Origin: Geobacteraceae bacterium
Lineage (GTDB): Bacteria; Desulfobacterota; Desulfuromonadia; Geobacterales; Pseudopelobacteraceae
Assembly: GCA_025355965.1 (NCBI GenBank)
Contig: JANXYR010000045.1
Span: 1-64,000, forward strand
Reading direction: 5' to 3'
DNA length: 64,000 nt
The notes beneath the pieces were generated by a model that was not told the DNA's origin, ran no database searches, and saw only the letters and a list, made by a program, of their open reading frames with translations. Shown here one piece after another: positions 49,869 to 60,654 of the stretch. A program made the translations under genes and the position numbers. Each line of letters opens with the position of its first letter. Position 1 is the first letter of the stretch.

Positions 49869-51677
49869 GTGACCAAAAAACAACAGGGCATAGCGATTCC
49901 TCCCCCGTTTCCGGTTATTGAAGAAGATGATAATTCTTCCAAACTATTGGAGTCAATCAGGGAACGTCTGCAGCGTACCGAGCAGGCGTTGCAACAGAGC
50001 CAGTTGCGACTTGCGCGTACCCAGAAGATCGCCGGTATAGGCAGTTGGGAGTGGAATGTTCAGACCGGCGAAATTTACTGGTCTGATGAACTATTCCGAA
50101 TTTTTGGACTAAACCCGAGTGACCACAAACAGATAAAAATGGAGTGGCTTTTGGGTCTGGTTAACCCTGAGGATATACCGGCACTCAAGAAGGTTATGCT
50201 TGCTGCTGCCAAGAGAGGCCAGCCTTTCAACATCGTCTACCGAATCATCTCGTGTCCGGAGGGAGAAATTACCGTCAATTGTCATGGCGAAGTGGAGTGT
50301 GACGAATATGGACGAACCAGCTTCGTATCCGGCACGACATTGGACATCACGGCCCGCACCCGGGCCGAGAGCGAAGTACAACAGTTGATCAACTATGACA
50401 CCCTGACCGGTCTTCCCAACCGCAGCTTGCTGCATGACCGGCTTAAGTTGGCCATCGCTCATGCGTCCAGAGACCACCAGCTTGTCGGTGTGCTTTTCCT
50501 GGATTTGGATCGTTTCAAAAAAATTAATGACTCCATGGGACATCCTGCTGGAGACCTGCTACTCAAGACCATTGCCATTCGCCTCGCGGCGTGTATCCGG
50601 GAAAGCGACACACTGGCCAGACTGGGGGGCGACGAATTCGTAGCCGTCCTGATCGGTGCAAACACCGCCGAAGCTATATCTACCGTTGCCAATAAAATTC
50701 TGATGCTAATCTCGGAGCCGATCTACATCAATAGCCAAGAAATTTACACGTCCGGAAGCATCGGCATCGCCGTCTACCCCATGGATGGTGACGACAGTTA
50801 TACCCTGCTCAAACATGCCGATCTGGCCATGTATCAGGCCAAAGAGCTGGATCGCAACAATTTTCAATTTTTCTCCAGTGAGATGAACGTCAAGGTATTG
50901 GAGCGAATGATACTGGAAAACTCCATGCGAAAAGCACTGGAGCGGGAAGAGTTTTTCCTGGTTTACCAACCTCAGGTGGATGCACGTTCCGGCCTGATAT
51001 CCGGCATGGAGGCACTGCTGCGTTGGCAACACCCGGACCTCGGGTTACTGGCACCGGATAAATTCATCCACCTGGCCGAAGAGACCGGATTTATCGTCCC
51101 GATCGGCGAATGGGTTTTACACACTGCCTGCCAACAGAACAGATCCTGGCAGCAGCAGGGTCTGCCACCGGTCCGAGTGGCGGTGAACCTGTCTGCGAAA
51201 CAATTCGGGCAATATCACCTTGATGAAATGGTTTCAGCCACCTTGATGGAAACCGGGCTTGAACCGAAATGGCTCGAACTGGAGATTACCGAAAGCGCCA
51301 TCATGAAGAATGCAGAACAGACTGCCATCATCTTGCGCAAGCTCAAAGAAATGGGTATCAGCCTAGCCATCGATGACTTCGGAACCGGCTATTCATCCCT
51401 CGCATATCTAAAACTTTTTCCCATCAGCCGCCTTAAAATAGATCGTTCCTTTGTGCAGGACATCACCACCAATCCAGACGATGCAGCTATTGCCAAAACT
51501 ATCATCTCTATAGCTCAGACTCTCAAGCTCAGTGTCATCGCCGAAGGTGTCGAAACACGAGCTCAAATGGAACTGCTCTCATTCAACAACTGCATAGAAA
51601 TGCAGGGCTACCTGTTCAGCCGCCCAGTACCGGCGGAACAGTTCGTTGAACTCCTCCGAGACGGTTTGAAATACTGA
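49869..51677 (+). CDS. PAS-GGDEF-EAL cyclic-di-GMP signalling protein
   Basis: 602 residues, cytosolic, with a GTG start. A PAS domain ([24 protein letters not shown]) lies at about 55-170. The GGDEF domain has an intact GGDEF signature ([11 protein letters not shown]). The EAL domain has GMEALLRW, the Asp-Asp metal motif in [13 protein letters not shown] and the late Glu-Gly-Val-Glu motif. Both activities may be functional; the net effect is unknown. It ends two bases before uvrA. Possible relevance to the MshEN-cytochrome 6 kb away is only by shared ligand. Confidence 0.93.
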   Translation: MTKKQQGIAIPPPFPVIEEDDNSSKLLESIRERLQRTEQALQQSQLRLARTQKIAGIGSWEWNVQTGEIYWSDELFRIFGLNPSDHKQIKMEWLLGLVNPEDIPALKKVMLAAAKRGQPFNIVYRIISCPEGEITVNCHGEVECDEYGRTSFVSGTTLDITARTRAESEVQQLINYDTLTGLPNRSLLHDRLKLAIAHASRDHQLVGVLFLDLDRFKKINDSMGHPAGDLLLKTIAIRLAACIRESDTLARLGGDEFVAVLIGANTAEAISTVANKILMLISEPIYINSQEIYTSGSIGIAVYPMDGDDSYTLLKHADLAMYQAKELDRNNFQFFSSEMNVKVLERMILENSMRKALEREEFFLVYQPQVDARSGLISGMEALLRWQHPDLGLLAPDKFIHLAEETGFIVPIGEWVLHTACQQNRSWQQQGLPPVRVAVNLSAKQFGQYHLDEMVSATLMETGLEPKWLELEITESAIMKNAEQTAIILRKLKEMGISLAIDDFGTGYSSLAYLKLFPISRLKIDRSFVQDITTNPDDAAIAKTIISIAQTLKLSVIAEGVETRAQMELLSFNNCIEMQGYLFSRPVPAEQFVELLRDGLKY

Positions 51678-51679
51678 CC

Positions 51680-54547
51680 ATGGCCCATACCAGCATCATC
51701 GTCAAAGGTGCCTGCGAGCACAACCTCAAATGCATCGACGTCGAAATCCCCCGCGACCAACTTGTTGTTATCACCGGCCTTTCCGGCTCCGGCAAGTCCA
51801 CTCTGGCGTTTGATACGATCTATGCCGAGGGGCAGCGCCGCTACGTAGAATCGCTCTCATCCTATGCCCGCCAGTTTCTGGAGCAGATGGAAAAGCCGGA
51901 CGTCGAGTCGATTGAAGGGCTCTCACCGGCCATCTCCATCGAACAGAAGACCACCAGCAAAAACCCCCGTTCCACCGTCGGAACCGTCACCGAAATTTAT
52001 GACTATCTGCGCCTGTTGTTTGCCCGGATCGGGCATCCGCACTGCATCTCCTGCGATAAGGAAATAACCTCCCAGACAGTGTCCCAGATGGTGGATCAGA
52101 TCATGGTCCTGCCCGCCGGAACGAAGCTGACCCTGCTCGCCCCGATGATCCGTGGCCGCAAGGGAGAGTACAAAAAAGAGCTTAACCAGCTGCGCAAAGA
52201 AGGCTTCACCCGCGTTGTTCTCGACGGAACCGTCCGGGAACTGGCCGATGATATCGAAATGGACAAGAAAAAAAAGCATGACATAGATATCGTGGTGGAC
52301 CGGATTGTCGTTAAGGAAGGCATACAGCGCCGCCTCGCCGATTCGCTGGAGACAGCGCTTCACCATGCCGAGGGGGTTGTCAAGGTTGAGGCCGTCGCAA
52401 TGGCTGTGACCTCAGAGGAACCGCCCGACGGGAAGAATAAAAAGATGCCCAAACCGGTGCAGATGCTTTTCTCGGAAAAACTGGCCTGCGTTGATTGCGG
52501 CATTTCCTATCAAGAAATCACCCCGCGCCTGTTCTCCTTCAACAACCCGCATGGCGCCTGCCCGGAGTGTACCGGACTCGGCACCCGCATGTACTTTGAC
52601 TCCGATCTGGTGATCCCCAACCCGGAGCTTTCCCTGCGCGAAGGGGCTATCGCCCCTTGGGAAAAACGCATGTCCGGATGGTTTCATCTGATTTTGGACG
52701 CACTTGCCAAAGCTTACACGTTCGACATTCGCACCCCTTTTAAAGAACTGCCAGAAAAAGTTTGTGACGTGATCCTAAACGGTTCCGGTGGGAAGAAAAT
52801 CGAGTTCTGGTGGGAGGAAGACGGCGAGCGCCGCCATACCTACCAAAAAGAGTTCGAGGGGGTTCTGAACAACCTGCAGCGCCGCTGGCGCGAAACCGAA
52901 TCGGATACGTCCCGTGAGGAGCTGGAAAAGTACATGAATATCATGCCCTGTCCAACCTGTCAGGGTGCACGCCTTCGTCCCGAGGCCCTGCACGTACTGG
53001 TAGGAGGGCTCACCATCCGCGACGTAACTGCGTTCTCGATTCGTGACTGCCTCCGTTTCTTCGAAGAGTTGACGCTCTCTGACAAGGAGCAGGAGATCGC
53101 CCGCCGGATACTCAAGGAAGTTCGTGAGAGGCTCTCGTTTCTGGTCAATGTCGGCCTTGACTACCTTTCTCTTGACAGAACTTCCGGCACCCTCTCCGGA
53201 GGCGAGGGGCAGCGCATCCGCCTGGCAACACAGATCGGCTCCAGCCTGGTCGGTGTTCTCTACATCCTGGATGAACCCTCAATCGGCCTGCACCAGCGGG
53301 ACAACGCCCGCCTGCTCGGCACTCTCAAGCGACTGCGCGACATCGGCAACACCGTGCTGGTTGTTGAACATGATGAAGAAACCATTATGGAGGCCGACCA
53401 CCTGATCGACATGGGACCGGGTGCCGGCGTGCATGGCGGCGAAGTCGTCGCCCAGGGTACACCTGCTGAGGTTATGGCATCTCCTGCGTCACTGACCGGG
53501 CGTTACCTTTCGGGTGAGCTTTCTATAGCGGTACCGAAAAAACGGCGCACGTACGACAAGTCGTTGCGCATTATCGGCGCTTCGGAGAATAACCTCAAAG
53601 ATGTCACCGTAGAGATCCCGCTCGGCGTCATGACCTGTGTGACAGGCGTTTCCGGCTCCGGCAAATCGACACTGGTAATCGATACCCTGCACAAAGTATT
53701 GGGACAGCGTTTGTACCGCAGCCGCGAGAAAGCCGGAGCAGTACGGGATGTGCAGGGATTGGAAAACCTCGATAAGGTTATCAACATCGACCAGTCCCCG
53801 ATCGGCCGCACCCCGCGCTCTAATCCGGCCACCTACACCGCCGTCTTCAGCGATATTCGCGACCTGTTTTCCAATCTTCCCGAGTCCAAGCGACGCGGCT
53901 ACAAGCCGGGGCGCTACTCGTTCAATGTCAAGGGGGGACGCTGTGAAGCATGCTCCGGCGACGGCATCATCAAAATCGAGATGCACTTCCTGCCGGATGT
54001 TTATGTGGAGTGCGAAGTCTGCAAAGGGGCACGCTACAATAGGGAAACGCTGGAGGTTCATTTCAAGGGGAAGTCCATTGCCGATGTGCTGGACATGACC
54101 GTGTCACAGGCGCTGGAATTTATGGGGGCAATCCCGCGTATAAAAAACAAGCTGGCGACTCTGGATGAGGTCGGTCTCGGCTATATCAAACTGGGACAGG
54201 CGGCAACAACACTTTCGGGCGGTGAAGCCCAGCGGGTCAAGCTGGCCAAGGAACTGTCCAAACGCGCTACCGGACGGACGATTTACATCCTCGACGAGCC
54301 TACCACAGGCCTGCATTTCCATGATATAGCCAAACTGCTGGAGGTTATCCAGCGCCTGGTCGATGCCGGCAATACTATTGTGATAATCGAGCACAATCTG
54401 GATGTAATAAAGACCGCTGATTGGGTCATCGACCTGGGGCCTGAGGGGGGCGACCGGGGAGGCGAGATCATCGCAGTCGGAACACCGGAGCAGGTGGCCA
54501 GAGTTACCCGCTCCTACACAGGCCAGTATCTGCGGAAGATGCTTTAA
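51680..54547 (+). CDS. uvrA: Excinuclease ABC subunit A
   Basis: 955 residues, full length DNA-damage recognition ATPase of nucleotide excision repair. Two ABC domains have Walker [12 protein letters not shown] and [11 protein letters not shown], and signature LSGGE repeats. Zinc fingers are CVDCG...CPEC and CEAC...CEVC. The start lies immediately after the GGDEF-EAL stop, so it may be coupled to it. Confidence 0.98.
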   Translation: MAHTSIIVKGACEHNLKCIDVEIPRDQLVVITGLSGSGKSTLAFDTIYAEGQRRYVESLSSYARQFLEQMEKPDVESIEGLSPAISIEQKTTSKNPRSTVGTVTEIYDYLRLLFARIGHPHCISCDKEITSQTVSQMVDQIMVLPAGTKLTLLAPMIRGRKGEYKKELNQLRKEGFTRVVLDGTVRELADDIEMDKKKKHDIDIVVDRIVVKEGIQRRLADSLETALHHAEGVVKVEAVAMAVTSEEPPDGKNKKMPKPVQMLFSEKLACVDCGISYQEITPRLFSFNNPHGACPECTGLGTRMYFDSDLVIPNPELSLREGAIAPWEKRMSGWFHLILDALAKAYTFDIRTPFKELPEKVCDVILNGSGGKKIEFWWEEDGERRHTYQKEFEGVLNNLQRRWRETESDTSREELEKYMNIMPCPTCQGARLRPEALHVLVGGLTIRDVTAFSIRDCLRFFEELTLSDKEQEIARRILKEVRERLSFLVNVGLDYLSLDRTSGTLSGGEGQRIRLATQIGSSLVGVLYILDEPSIGLHQRDNARLLGTLKRLRDIGNTVLVVEHDEETIMEADHLIDMGPGAGVHGGEVVAQGTPAEVMASPASLTGRYLSGELSIAVPKKRRTYDKSLRIIGASENNLKDVTVEIPLGVMTCVTGVSGSGKSTLVIDTLHKVLGQRLYRSREKAGAVRDVQGLENLDKVINIDQSPIGRTPRSNPATYTAVFSDIRDLFSNLPESKRRGYKPGRYSFNVKGGRCEACSGDGIIKIEMHFLPDVYVECEVCKGARYNRETLEVHFKGKSIADVLDMTVSQALEFMGAIPRIKNKLATLDEVGLGYIKLGQAATTLSGGEAQRVKLAKELSKRATGRTIYILDEPTTGLHFHDIAKLLEVIQRLVDAGNTIVIIEHNLDVIKTADWVIDLGPEGGDRGGEIIAVGTPEQVARVTRSYTGQYLRKML

Positions 54548-54810
54548 TGGTCAAAACATTTAGTCCGAATCGATGACACTTATCATGATATAAAACAGCT
54601 GTCTGTTTATATAGGCAAAAATATAATGCTGTATAATTATATCAACAGCACCAACTCTAACTATTTTAAATTATAACCATAAAAGCACTGCTGTTTCTAA
54701 AAAAATATTCTAAAAACAACCTAAATTTAAATCCTCTTGCAAATCTGGTTTTTCTATCTATATCTTTCACTTAAATCAAAAAGTTGTTTGGCACTAAAGG
54801 AGTCACTTAA
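54548..54810. promoter_or_regulatory. AT-rich leader before the decarboxylase operon
   Basis: 263 bp with no gene. TTGCAAATCTGG near 54735 followed by TATCTATAT could be a sigma-70 promoter. No clear terminator of uvrA is seen. Confidence 0.3.
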
Positions 54811-56364
54811 ATGGCCATAAAACAGGAACTGCTTGATGAACTCCGCCACCGACGCACAGTAGCTCTTGCCGGTGGTGGCAAGGAAAAGATGAAGAAACGA
54901 CATGCCGAAGGTCGTTTAGGCGCCCGTGAACGGGTAGAGCAGCTATTTGACCAGGAATCTTTCAGTGAGTACGGCATGCATGTCAACCACGCCTGCCACA
55001 TGCCGGGATTTGCCGGGAAGTTCATGCCGGGTGATGGTGTTGTTACCGGCACAGGCAATGTCGATGGCCGTCCTGTAGCGATCTACAGCCAGGACTTCAC
55101 CGTGGGTGGCGGCGCTCTCGGCCACATGCAGGCCAAAAAGATCTGCGATATCATGACCATTGCCAGCGAAACCGGCATCCCCGTGGTGGCCATTAACGAC
55201 TCGGGAGGAGCCCGCATTCAGGAGGGGATCCACAGCCTTTCAGGATATGGCCAGGTTTTTTATCATAATGTGGCCGCCTCGGGGGTAGTACCTCAGATCG
55301 CCATCATTGCCGGACCCTGCGCCGGCGGCGCCGCCTACAGCCCGGCACTGATGGATTTCATCATCCAGACCCGCACCCATTCCAGCATGTTCATCTGTGG
55401 CCCTGAGGTGATCAAGGCTGCCACAGGGCAGACCGCGCCGATTGAACAGTTTGGCACAGCCGAAGCCCACGCTGCTGTCAGCGGCAATATCCATTTCATT
55501 GCCGAAGATGACCGGCATGCCATCAGCCTTACCCGGCAACTGCTCGGTTTTCTGCCGCTCAACAATATGCAGGATCCTCCGCACTATATTCCCGATGCAA
55601 TCATCTTGGAGCGGGATGAGGGGATAAACGAGCTGGTGCCCGAAGATCCGAAGGTTAGCTTTGATGTCTACCTGGTGATTGAACGGCTGCTGGATCCGGG
55701 ACAGTGGCTTGAAGTGCAGCGGGATTTTGCACGAAATATCGTAGTCGGTTTTGGCCGGATCAACGGCATGGTGGTGGGCATGGTGGCCAACCAGCCGGCA
55801 CACAAAGCCGGTTGCCTTGATATTGACAGCTCCGACAAGGCCGCCCGTTTCATCCGTTTCTGCAACGCCTTCAACGTACCGCTGGTCAACCTGGTTGATG
55901 TGCCAGGTTTCATGCCCGGCCTGGCTCAGGAGCGGGGTGGAATCATTCGCCATGGCGCCAAGATGCTGTTTGCCTATGCCGCTGCAACTGTTCCCAAGAT
56001 TACTGTTATCATGCGCAAGGCCTATGGGGGCGCTTATCTGGCCATGTGCTCCAAGGACATGGGTGCGGACTTTATCTTTGCCTGGCCTTGCGCCGAGATT
56101 GCCGTAATGGGAGCCGAAAGTGCCGCCCGGATCATCTACAAAAAGGAGATTGAAGAGGCGGAGGATCATACAACCAGAGAGGCCGAACTGGTGCAGTCGT
56201 ACCGCGACCAGTTTGCAACTCCGTATCAGGCGGCTTCCCGCGATATGATTACCGATGTGATAGAACCGGCTGAGACACGGGCACGGGTCGCGCAGGCCCT
56301 GCGCATATCCCTGACGAAACGGGTTTCGCGGCCAGCCAAGAAACATGGCTTGATACCGTTATAG
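54811..56364 (+). CDS. mmdA: Acyl-CoA (methylmalonyl-CoA) decarboxylase alpha, carboxyltransferase
   Basis: 517 residues of the biotin-dependent acyl-CoA carboxyltransferase family (two crotonase-like halves; GGGALGHMQAKKICDIM, DSGGARIQEG, CAGGAAYSPALMDF, RKAYGGAYLAMCSKDMGAD). With the following OadG-like, biotinyl and OadB-like genes it forms a sodium-pumping decarboxylase. The most likely substrate is (S)-methylmalonyl-CoA, giving propionyl-CoA; glutaconyl- or malonyl-CoA cannot be excluded. AAAGGAG precedes the ATG. Confidence 0.9.
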   Translation: MAIKQELLDELRHRRTVALAGGGKEKMKKRHAEGRLGARERVEQLFDQESFSEYGMHVNHACHMPGFAGKFMPGDGVVTGTGNVDGRPVAIYSQDFTVGGGALGHMQAKKICDIMTIASETGIPVVAINDSGGARIQEGIHSLSGYGQVFYHNVAASGVVPQIAIIAGPCAGGAAYSPALMDFIIQTRTHSSMFICGPEVIKAATGQTAPIEQFGTAEAHAAVSGNIHFIAEDDRHAISLTRQLLGFLPLNNMQDPPHYIPDAIILERDEGINELVPEDPKVSFDVYLVIERLLDPGQWLEVQRDFARNIVVGFGRINGMVVGMVANQPAHKAGCLDIDSSDKAARFIRFCNAFNVPLVNLVDVPGFMPGLAQERGGIIRHGAKMLFAYAAATVPKITVIMRKAYGGAYLAMCSKDMGADFIFAWPCAEIAVMGAESAARIIYKKEIEEAEDHTTREAELVQSYRDQFATPYQAASRDMITDVIEPAETRARVAQALRISLTKRVSRPAKKHGLIPL

Positions 56365-56410
56365 AGCATTCCCTGCAGTAACAATATCAATCAACAGTCA
56401 GGATGGCATC

Positions 56411-56824
56411 ATGCCTATTCAGGATAATTTAAACGGAGCGCTTCTCATTAGCGCAATCGATTTCATTTTGAGCTTTATCATCATCGGTGGGATCGGGGTG
56501 ATCCTGGCGCTGTTTCCCCTGCTCAATAGATTCGGCAAACAGGACGACGAAGGCTCTCTGAACATGCCACTTGAACGGCCAGCGTTCAAGGAATCCGGTT
56601 CAGCTGTTGCCTCGCAGATACCCCCCCCGTCAACGCAATCTGCTGTAACAGACGGCATCCATCCCGGCCTTAGTGACCAGCAGCTGGTGGTGCTGCTTAC
56701 CGCCGCAGCGTGCGAGGCGCTGGGGGAACCGGTTCGTATCGACAGATTCCGTCCTTTGGCCGCCAAAAACGGGAACTGGGCAGCTCAGGGGCGTCACGAA
56801 CTGCAGTCACATCGCCTCAAATAG
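56411..56824 (+). CDS. Decarboxylase membrane-anchor subunit, OadG/MmdD-like
   Basis: 137 residues. One N-terminal membrane helix (ISAIDFILSFIIIGGIGVILALFPLL) is followed by a flexible Pro/Ser linker and a short C-terminal domain. The size and order match the small subunit that assembles sodium-pumping decarboxylases. It lies 46 bp after mmdA. Confidence 0.78.
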   Translation: MPIQDNLNGALLISAIDFILSFIIIGGIGVILALFPLLNRFGKQDDEGSLNMPLERPAFKESGSAVASQIPPPSTQSAVTDGIHPGLSDQQLVVLLTAAACEALGEPVRIDRFRPLAAKNGNWAAQGRHELQSHRLK

Positions 56825-56903
56825 CAGGCTGCTGCGCCTTCTTGCGGCGTACGTTTATAGATGAATGCGTTACCCAATAACTTTTTTGAAAGGAATCATC
56901 ACC

Positions 56904-57311
56904 ATGAAGATGTTGAGAATAACCCTGGAAGGTAAAACATACGATGTCGGTGTTGAGGTGTTGGACGATTCATCCCCGGCGTTGCCGCAAACAAGCTATT
57001 CTCCGACTGTTCCGTCTCCCGCAGCCTCTGCGCCATCTTCTTCAGCAGCTGTTCTAGTTACTCCACCCGTTACTGCCGCTGAAGGCTGTCAGGTCGTCGT
57101 AAGTCCCATGGCAGGGCATGTTTTTAAATGTCTGGTAAAACCCGGGGACGTGGTTGCATGTAATCAGGTGCTGATCGTGCTGGATGCCATGAAGATGGAG
57201 ACCCCAGTTGTTGCACCGCTAGCCGGTACCGTGCGAACCGTTCTGGTCAACGTGGGAGATGCCGTAGATGACGGGCACACCCTGCTTCAGATTGAGGGAC
57301 TACCGCAATAA
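56904..57311 (+). CDS. mmdC: Biotinyl carrier subunit of the decarboxylase
   Basis: 135 residues. A beta-strand start (MKMLRITLEGKTYDVGVEVL), then an Ala/Pro/Ser-rich linker (about 25-65), then a biotinyl domain with the biotinylation motif DAMKMETPV. It carries CO2 from the carboxyltransferase to the membrane pump. The ATG at 56904, with AAAGGA upstream, is preferred over an in-frame start at 56865. Confidence 0.92.
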   Translation: MKMLRITLEGKTYDVGVEVLDDSSPALPQTSYSPTVPSPAASAPSSSAAVLVTPPVTAAEGCQVVVSPMAGHVFKCLVKPGDVVACNQVLIVLDAMKMETPVVAPLAGTVRTVLVNVGDAVDDGHTLLQIEGLPQ

Positions 57312-57324
57312 ACGGAGTGAAAAC

Positions 57325-58455
57325 ATGTTTGCACAATTAATCGATTTATTGAATTTATTGAAAGAGCAGACCGGCCTGGCCCAATTGAGCTGGGGTAACG
57401 TGTTCATGATGCTAGTGGGGCTCACCATGATCTATCTGGCCCTGGTCAAGAAATACGAGCCCTTTCTGCTTGTCGGAATCGGTTTTGCCTGCATCGTGGC
57501 CAATGTGCCAGGCTCGGGCCTGACCCAACCCGGAGGATTGTTTCATTACGCCTACCAAGGAGTGGCCCTGCTCATTGTCCCGCCACTGATTTTTCTCGGT
57601 GTTGGGGCCATGACTGATTTCGGGCCGATGATCGCCAGCCCCTGGCTGGTGATTTTGGGGGCTGCCGCACACCTGGGGATTTTTGTGGCCCTGATCGGGG
57701 CCAAGCTGCTTGGTTTCTCCCTGGCTGAAGCGGGTGCCATCGGCATCATCGGCGGCGCAGACGGCCCCATGGCTATCTTCGTCACCATGAAACTGGCTCC
57801 GCATCTTTTGCCGCAGATTTCAGTAGCCGCTTATTCATACATGGCTTTGATGCCCTTGATTCAGCCGCCCATCATGAAACTGCTGACCACCAAAAAAGAG
57901 CGGGATATTATCATGGAAAAACCCCGTCAGGTCACCCGCCTGGAAAAGATCGCTTTTCCCATCATCATCGCCGTTGTCGTCAATCTGTTTTTTCCCCCCA
58001 TCGCTCCGCTCATCACCATGCTGATGCTGGGTAATCTGCTGAAGGAGTGCCTGATAGTGGACCGCTTGGCCAAGACGGCCGCCAATGAAATTATGAACAT
58101 CATAACGATAGTGCTGACTGTTGCCATCGGTTCCACCATGAATGCCGAACAGTTTCTGACCCTTAAAACCCTTGAGATAATTGCTTTAGGGTTGGTGGCT
58201 TTTATGTTTGGCACCGGTTCCGGAGTAGTGGCGGCAAAAATCATGAACGTAATCAGCCGTGGAAAGATCAATCCGCTGATCGGATCAGCCGGAATCGCTT
58301 CGGTGCCTATCGCTGCACGGGTTTCACATATGGTGGGTAACCGGGAAAATCCACAGGTCTACCTGATCATGCATGCCATGGGACCGAACCTGGCCGGGGT
58401 TTTTGGTACGGCTATCTCCGGCGGTATTCTGTTGGCACTGCTGGGCGTGAAGTAG
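57325..58455 (+). CDS. mmdB: Sodium-pumping decarboxylase beta subunit
   Basis: 376 residues, polytopic, of the OadB/MmdB/GcdB family. It decarboxylates carboxybiotin and exports sodium ions. Conserved segments include VPPLIFLGVGAMTDFGPMI, GIIGGADGPMAIFV and GSAGIASVPIAARVSH. The ATG at 57325 has CGGAG upstream and follows the biotinyl gene by 13 bp. Confidence 0.95.
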   Translation: MFAQLIDLLNLLKEQTGLAQLSWGNVFMMLVGLTMIYLALVKKYEPFLLVGIGFACIVANVPGSGLTQPGGLFHYAYQGVALLIVPPLIFLGVGAMTDFGPMIASPWLVILGAAAHLGIFVALIGAKLLGFSLAEAGAIGIIGGADGPMAIFVTMKLAPHLLPQISVAAYSYMALMPLIQPPIMKLLTTKKERDIIMEKPRQVTRLEKIAFPIIIAVVVNLFFPPIAPLITMLMLGNLLKECLIVDRLAKTAANEIMNIITIVLTVAIGSTMNAEQFLTLKTLEIIALGLVAFMFGTGSGVVAAKIMNVISRGKINPLIGSAGIASVPIAARVSHMVGNRENPQVYLIMHAMGPNLAGVFGTAISGGILLALLGVK

Positions 58456-58514
58456 GGGTACAGCAAGGAAAACTGATCAGAGCCTCTAACTAACATTTTA
58501 AATGGTGGGTGCAG

Positions 58515-59750
58515 ATGGAATCAGCGGCAATTCACTCGGCAAAACATATACTGTTTATTATAGGGGTCATACTGTTTGCCGGTTCCGTGAGCGGTATATT
58601 GGCCCGAAAGTTTAAGGTGCCGGACGTGGTTGTCTTCCTACTGGTCGGCATGGGTCTTGGCCCCGAACTATCGGGCGTTTTTGATGTCAAGGCAGATTCC
58701 ACCATCAATCAGTTAATCCTCATTTTTGGCTCCTCTTATATCCTTTTTGACGGCGGCGCAAGTCTGCGACTCAAGGTATTGAAAGAGGTCTGGATCACTA
58801 TCCTGGTCATATCAACTATCGGTGTACTAATAACAACAGCCATTACAAGCCTTGCTGCTCTGCAGCTTCTGGGCATTCCGCTGATTACTGCGCTGCTTCT
58901 GGGGAGTACCGTAGCCTCCACTGATCCGGCAACACTCGTTCCGGTGTTCAAGCAGGTAAGAATCAAGGATCGGGTGGCCCAAACCGTCATGAGCGAATCA
59001 GCCTTTAACGATGCGATGGGCGCCATCGTTACCTTTACAATTATGGGCGTTGCCCTTGGTACCGGAGGGGAATTTTCACTGGCTTCGGCTACTGCAACTC
59101 TTTTAAGTAATGCTCTGATCGGCGTACTGATAGGTGCAGTGCTAGGCTATCTGGCAGCAGCGCTGATTGCTCACGAAAAATACAATTTCCTGCAGGAATA
59201 TGCACCGTTAGTGACCCTGATGGCAGTACTCGGCGCCTACATGAGTGCCGAAAACTTCCAAGCCAGCGGTTTTATGGCAGTCTTTGTATTTGGAATCATA
59301 CTGGGCAACAAAGATGTTTTTGGCTTTGCGATGGAAAACAGGGAAGAAGAAAAACTGGAGGACTTTATCCTCACCACATCTCTCATCATGCGGATGTTTA
59401 TTTTTATTCTGCTTGGCAGTCAGGTCAATTTTGTACTAATGGGAAAATATCTTTTTGGTGGGGTAGGATTGGTGCTGGTACTCATGTTTATAGCCAGGCC
59501 TGTTACGGTTTTCTGCTGTGCGCTTCCTGACCGTCGTGCAAAGTGGAGCCTGAATGAAATGCTGTTCATGAGTTGGACCCGTGAAACCGGAGTAATCCCA
59601 GGGGCGCTTGCCGGCATCCTGCTTGGCATGAAAGTACCGGGTGCAGAGATCATTGCTTCGGCTACATTCATCACAATCCTTATAACCATAATAGTCCAGG
59701 CCACTACTACCCGCTGGCTGGCCGGAAAACTGGGTCTACTACTTGATTGA
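58515..59750 (+). CDS. CPA-family cation/proton antiporter
   Basis: About 411 residues with some 12 membrane segments. Family motifs: PDVVVFLLVGMGLGPELSGVF, FGSSYILFDGGASLR, TVASTDPATLVPVF and SESAFNDAMGAI (the ND ion-binding pair). A GTG six bases upstream (58509) is an alternative start. It lies about 60 bp after the sodium-pump gene, so it may use or balance the sodium gradient made by the decarboxylase. Confidence 0.88.
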   Translation: MESAAIHSAKHILFIIGVILFAGSVSGILARKFKVPDVVVFLLVGMGLGPELSGVFDVKADSTINQLILIFGSSYILFDGGASLRLKVLKEVWITILVISTIGVLITTAITSLAALQLLGIPLITALLLGSTVASTDPATLVPVFKQVRIKDRVAQTVMSESAFNDAMGAIVTFTIMGVALGTGGEFSLASATATLLSNALIGVLIGAVLGYLAAALIAHEKYNFLQEYAPLVTLMAVLGAYMSAENFQASGFMAVFVFGIILGNKDVFGFAMENREEEKLEDFILTTSLIMRMFIFILLGSQVNFVLMGKYLFGGVGLVLVLMFIARPVTVFCCALPDRRAKWSLNEMLFMSWTRETGVIPGALAGILLGMKVPGAEIIASATFITILITIIVQATTTRWLAGKLGLLLD

Positions 59751-59782
59751 TCAGTCTGATTCGGAGAAAATCTGTCCCAGGT

Positions 59783-60634
59783 CTATTTCACCAACCCACG
59801 CAACAGCCCAAGATTAACTATATCCATCTCGTCGTGGTCACCCTTCGGAGTCTCCAGGATTTTTGGCACCGTGGCAAACCGGGGGTCATTCAGAATGAAG
59901 CGGAAGGGGTTTAGCCCCAGCGTCCCCTGGCCAATATGTTCGTGCCGGTCGACACGTGAACCGAGACCTTTTTTGGAGTCGTTAAGGTGGAAGCATTGCA
60001 GTCGCCCCACGCCTATCAAGCGGTCGAACTGCTCCATAGTGTCGCGGTAACCATCTTCCGTGGCAGTATCATAACCGGCTGCAAAAGTATGGCAGGTGTC
60101 AAAGCAAACACCAAACTTTTCCGGGAAACGTGAGCCGTTGATGATCGCTGCCAACTCTTCAAATGTCCTTCCCAGATTGCTCCCCTGACCGGCTGTAGTC
60201 TCAATCAGAACCTTTCCCTCGAACTGCGGCACTTCGCTGAAAAGCTGGTCAAACGCTTCCACAACCCTTGCCAATCCGGCCTGGGGTGAGTCCGCCAGAT
60301 GTGAACCGGGGTGCATGACAACCTTATTGATACCGAGGCGAACACAGGTTTCCAGTTCATCGCGAAAGGCCGCCAGACTTTTATCACGAGTTTCACCCGG
60401 GAGAGAGGCCAGATTTATCAGATAGATGTCATGTGATACAACTTCACGCAGACCGGATGCGGCAAACTTGCTGCGGAAAAGTGCGGCATCGTTCTCACTG
60501 ACAGGCTTCCCTTTCCACTGGTTAGAGTTGCGGGTAAAAATCTGCAGGACATTGCAACCGGCAGCGACGGCCCGGTCGATGGCCAGATGTAGCCCTCCCG
60601 AGATGGACATATGTGCGCCAAGATAGTCTTTCAC
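59783..60634 (-). CDS. nfo: Endonuclease IV
   Basis: 283 residues. AP-endonuclease of base excision repair with a TIM barrel binding three zinc ions. Conserved metal motifs are visible: GAHMSISGGL, HPGSH, LIETTAGQGSNLG, GVCFDTCHTFAAGYD, CFHLNDSKKGLGSRVDRHEHIGQG (in two parts) and a late ETP. It is followed closely upstream by moeA on the same strand. Confidence 0.96.
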   Translation of the reverse strand: MKDYLGAHMSISGGLHLAIDRAVAAGCNVLQIFTRNSNQWKGKPVSENDAALFRSKFAASGLREVVSHDIYLINLASLPGETRDKSLAAFRDELETCVRLGINKVVMHPGSHLADSPQAGLARVVEAFDQLFSEVPQFEGKVLIETTAGQGSNLGRTFEELAAIINGSRFPEKFGVCFDTCHTFAAGYDTATEDGYRDTMEQFDRLIGVGRLQCFHLNDSKKGLGSRVDRHEHIGQGTLGLNPFRFILNDPRFATVPKILETPKGDHDEMDIVNLGLLRGLVK

Positions 60635-60654
60635 GTGAACCTCGCTATACTATT

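Noticed and set aside
55240-56346. Long antisense open frame (368 codons) opposite mmdA
   Set aside because: It mirrors a well-conserved carboxyltransferase gene and has no ribosome binding site or recognisable domain; a composition effect of GC-rich codons.
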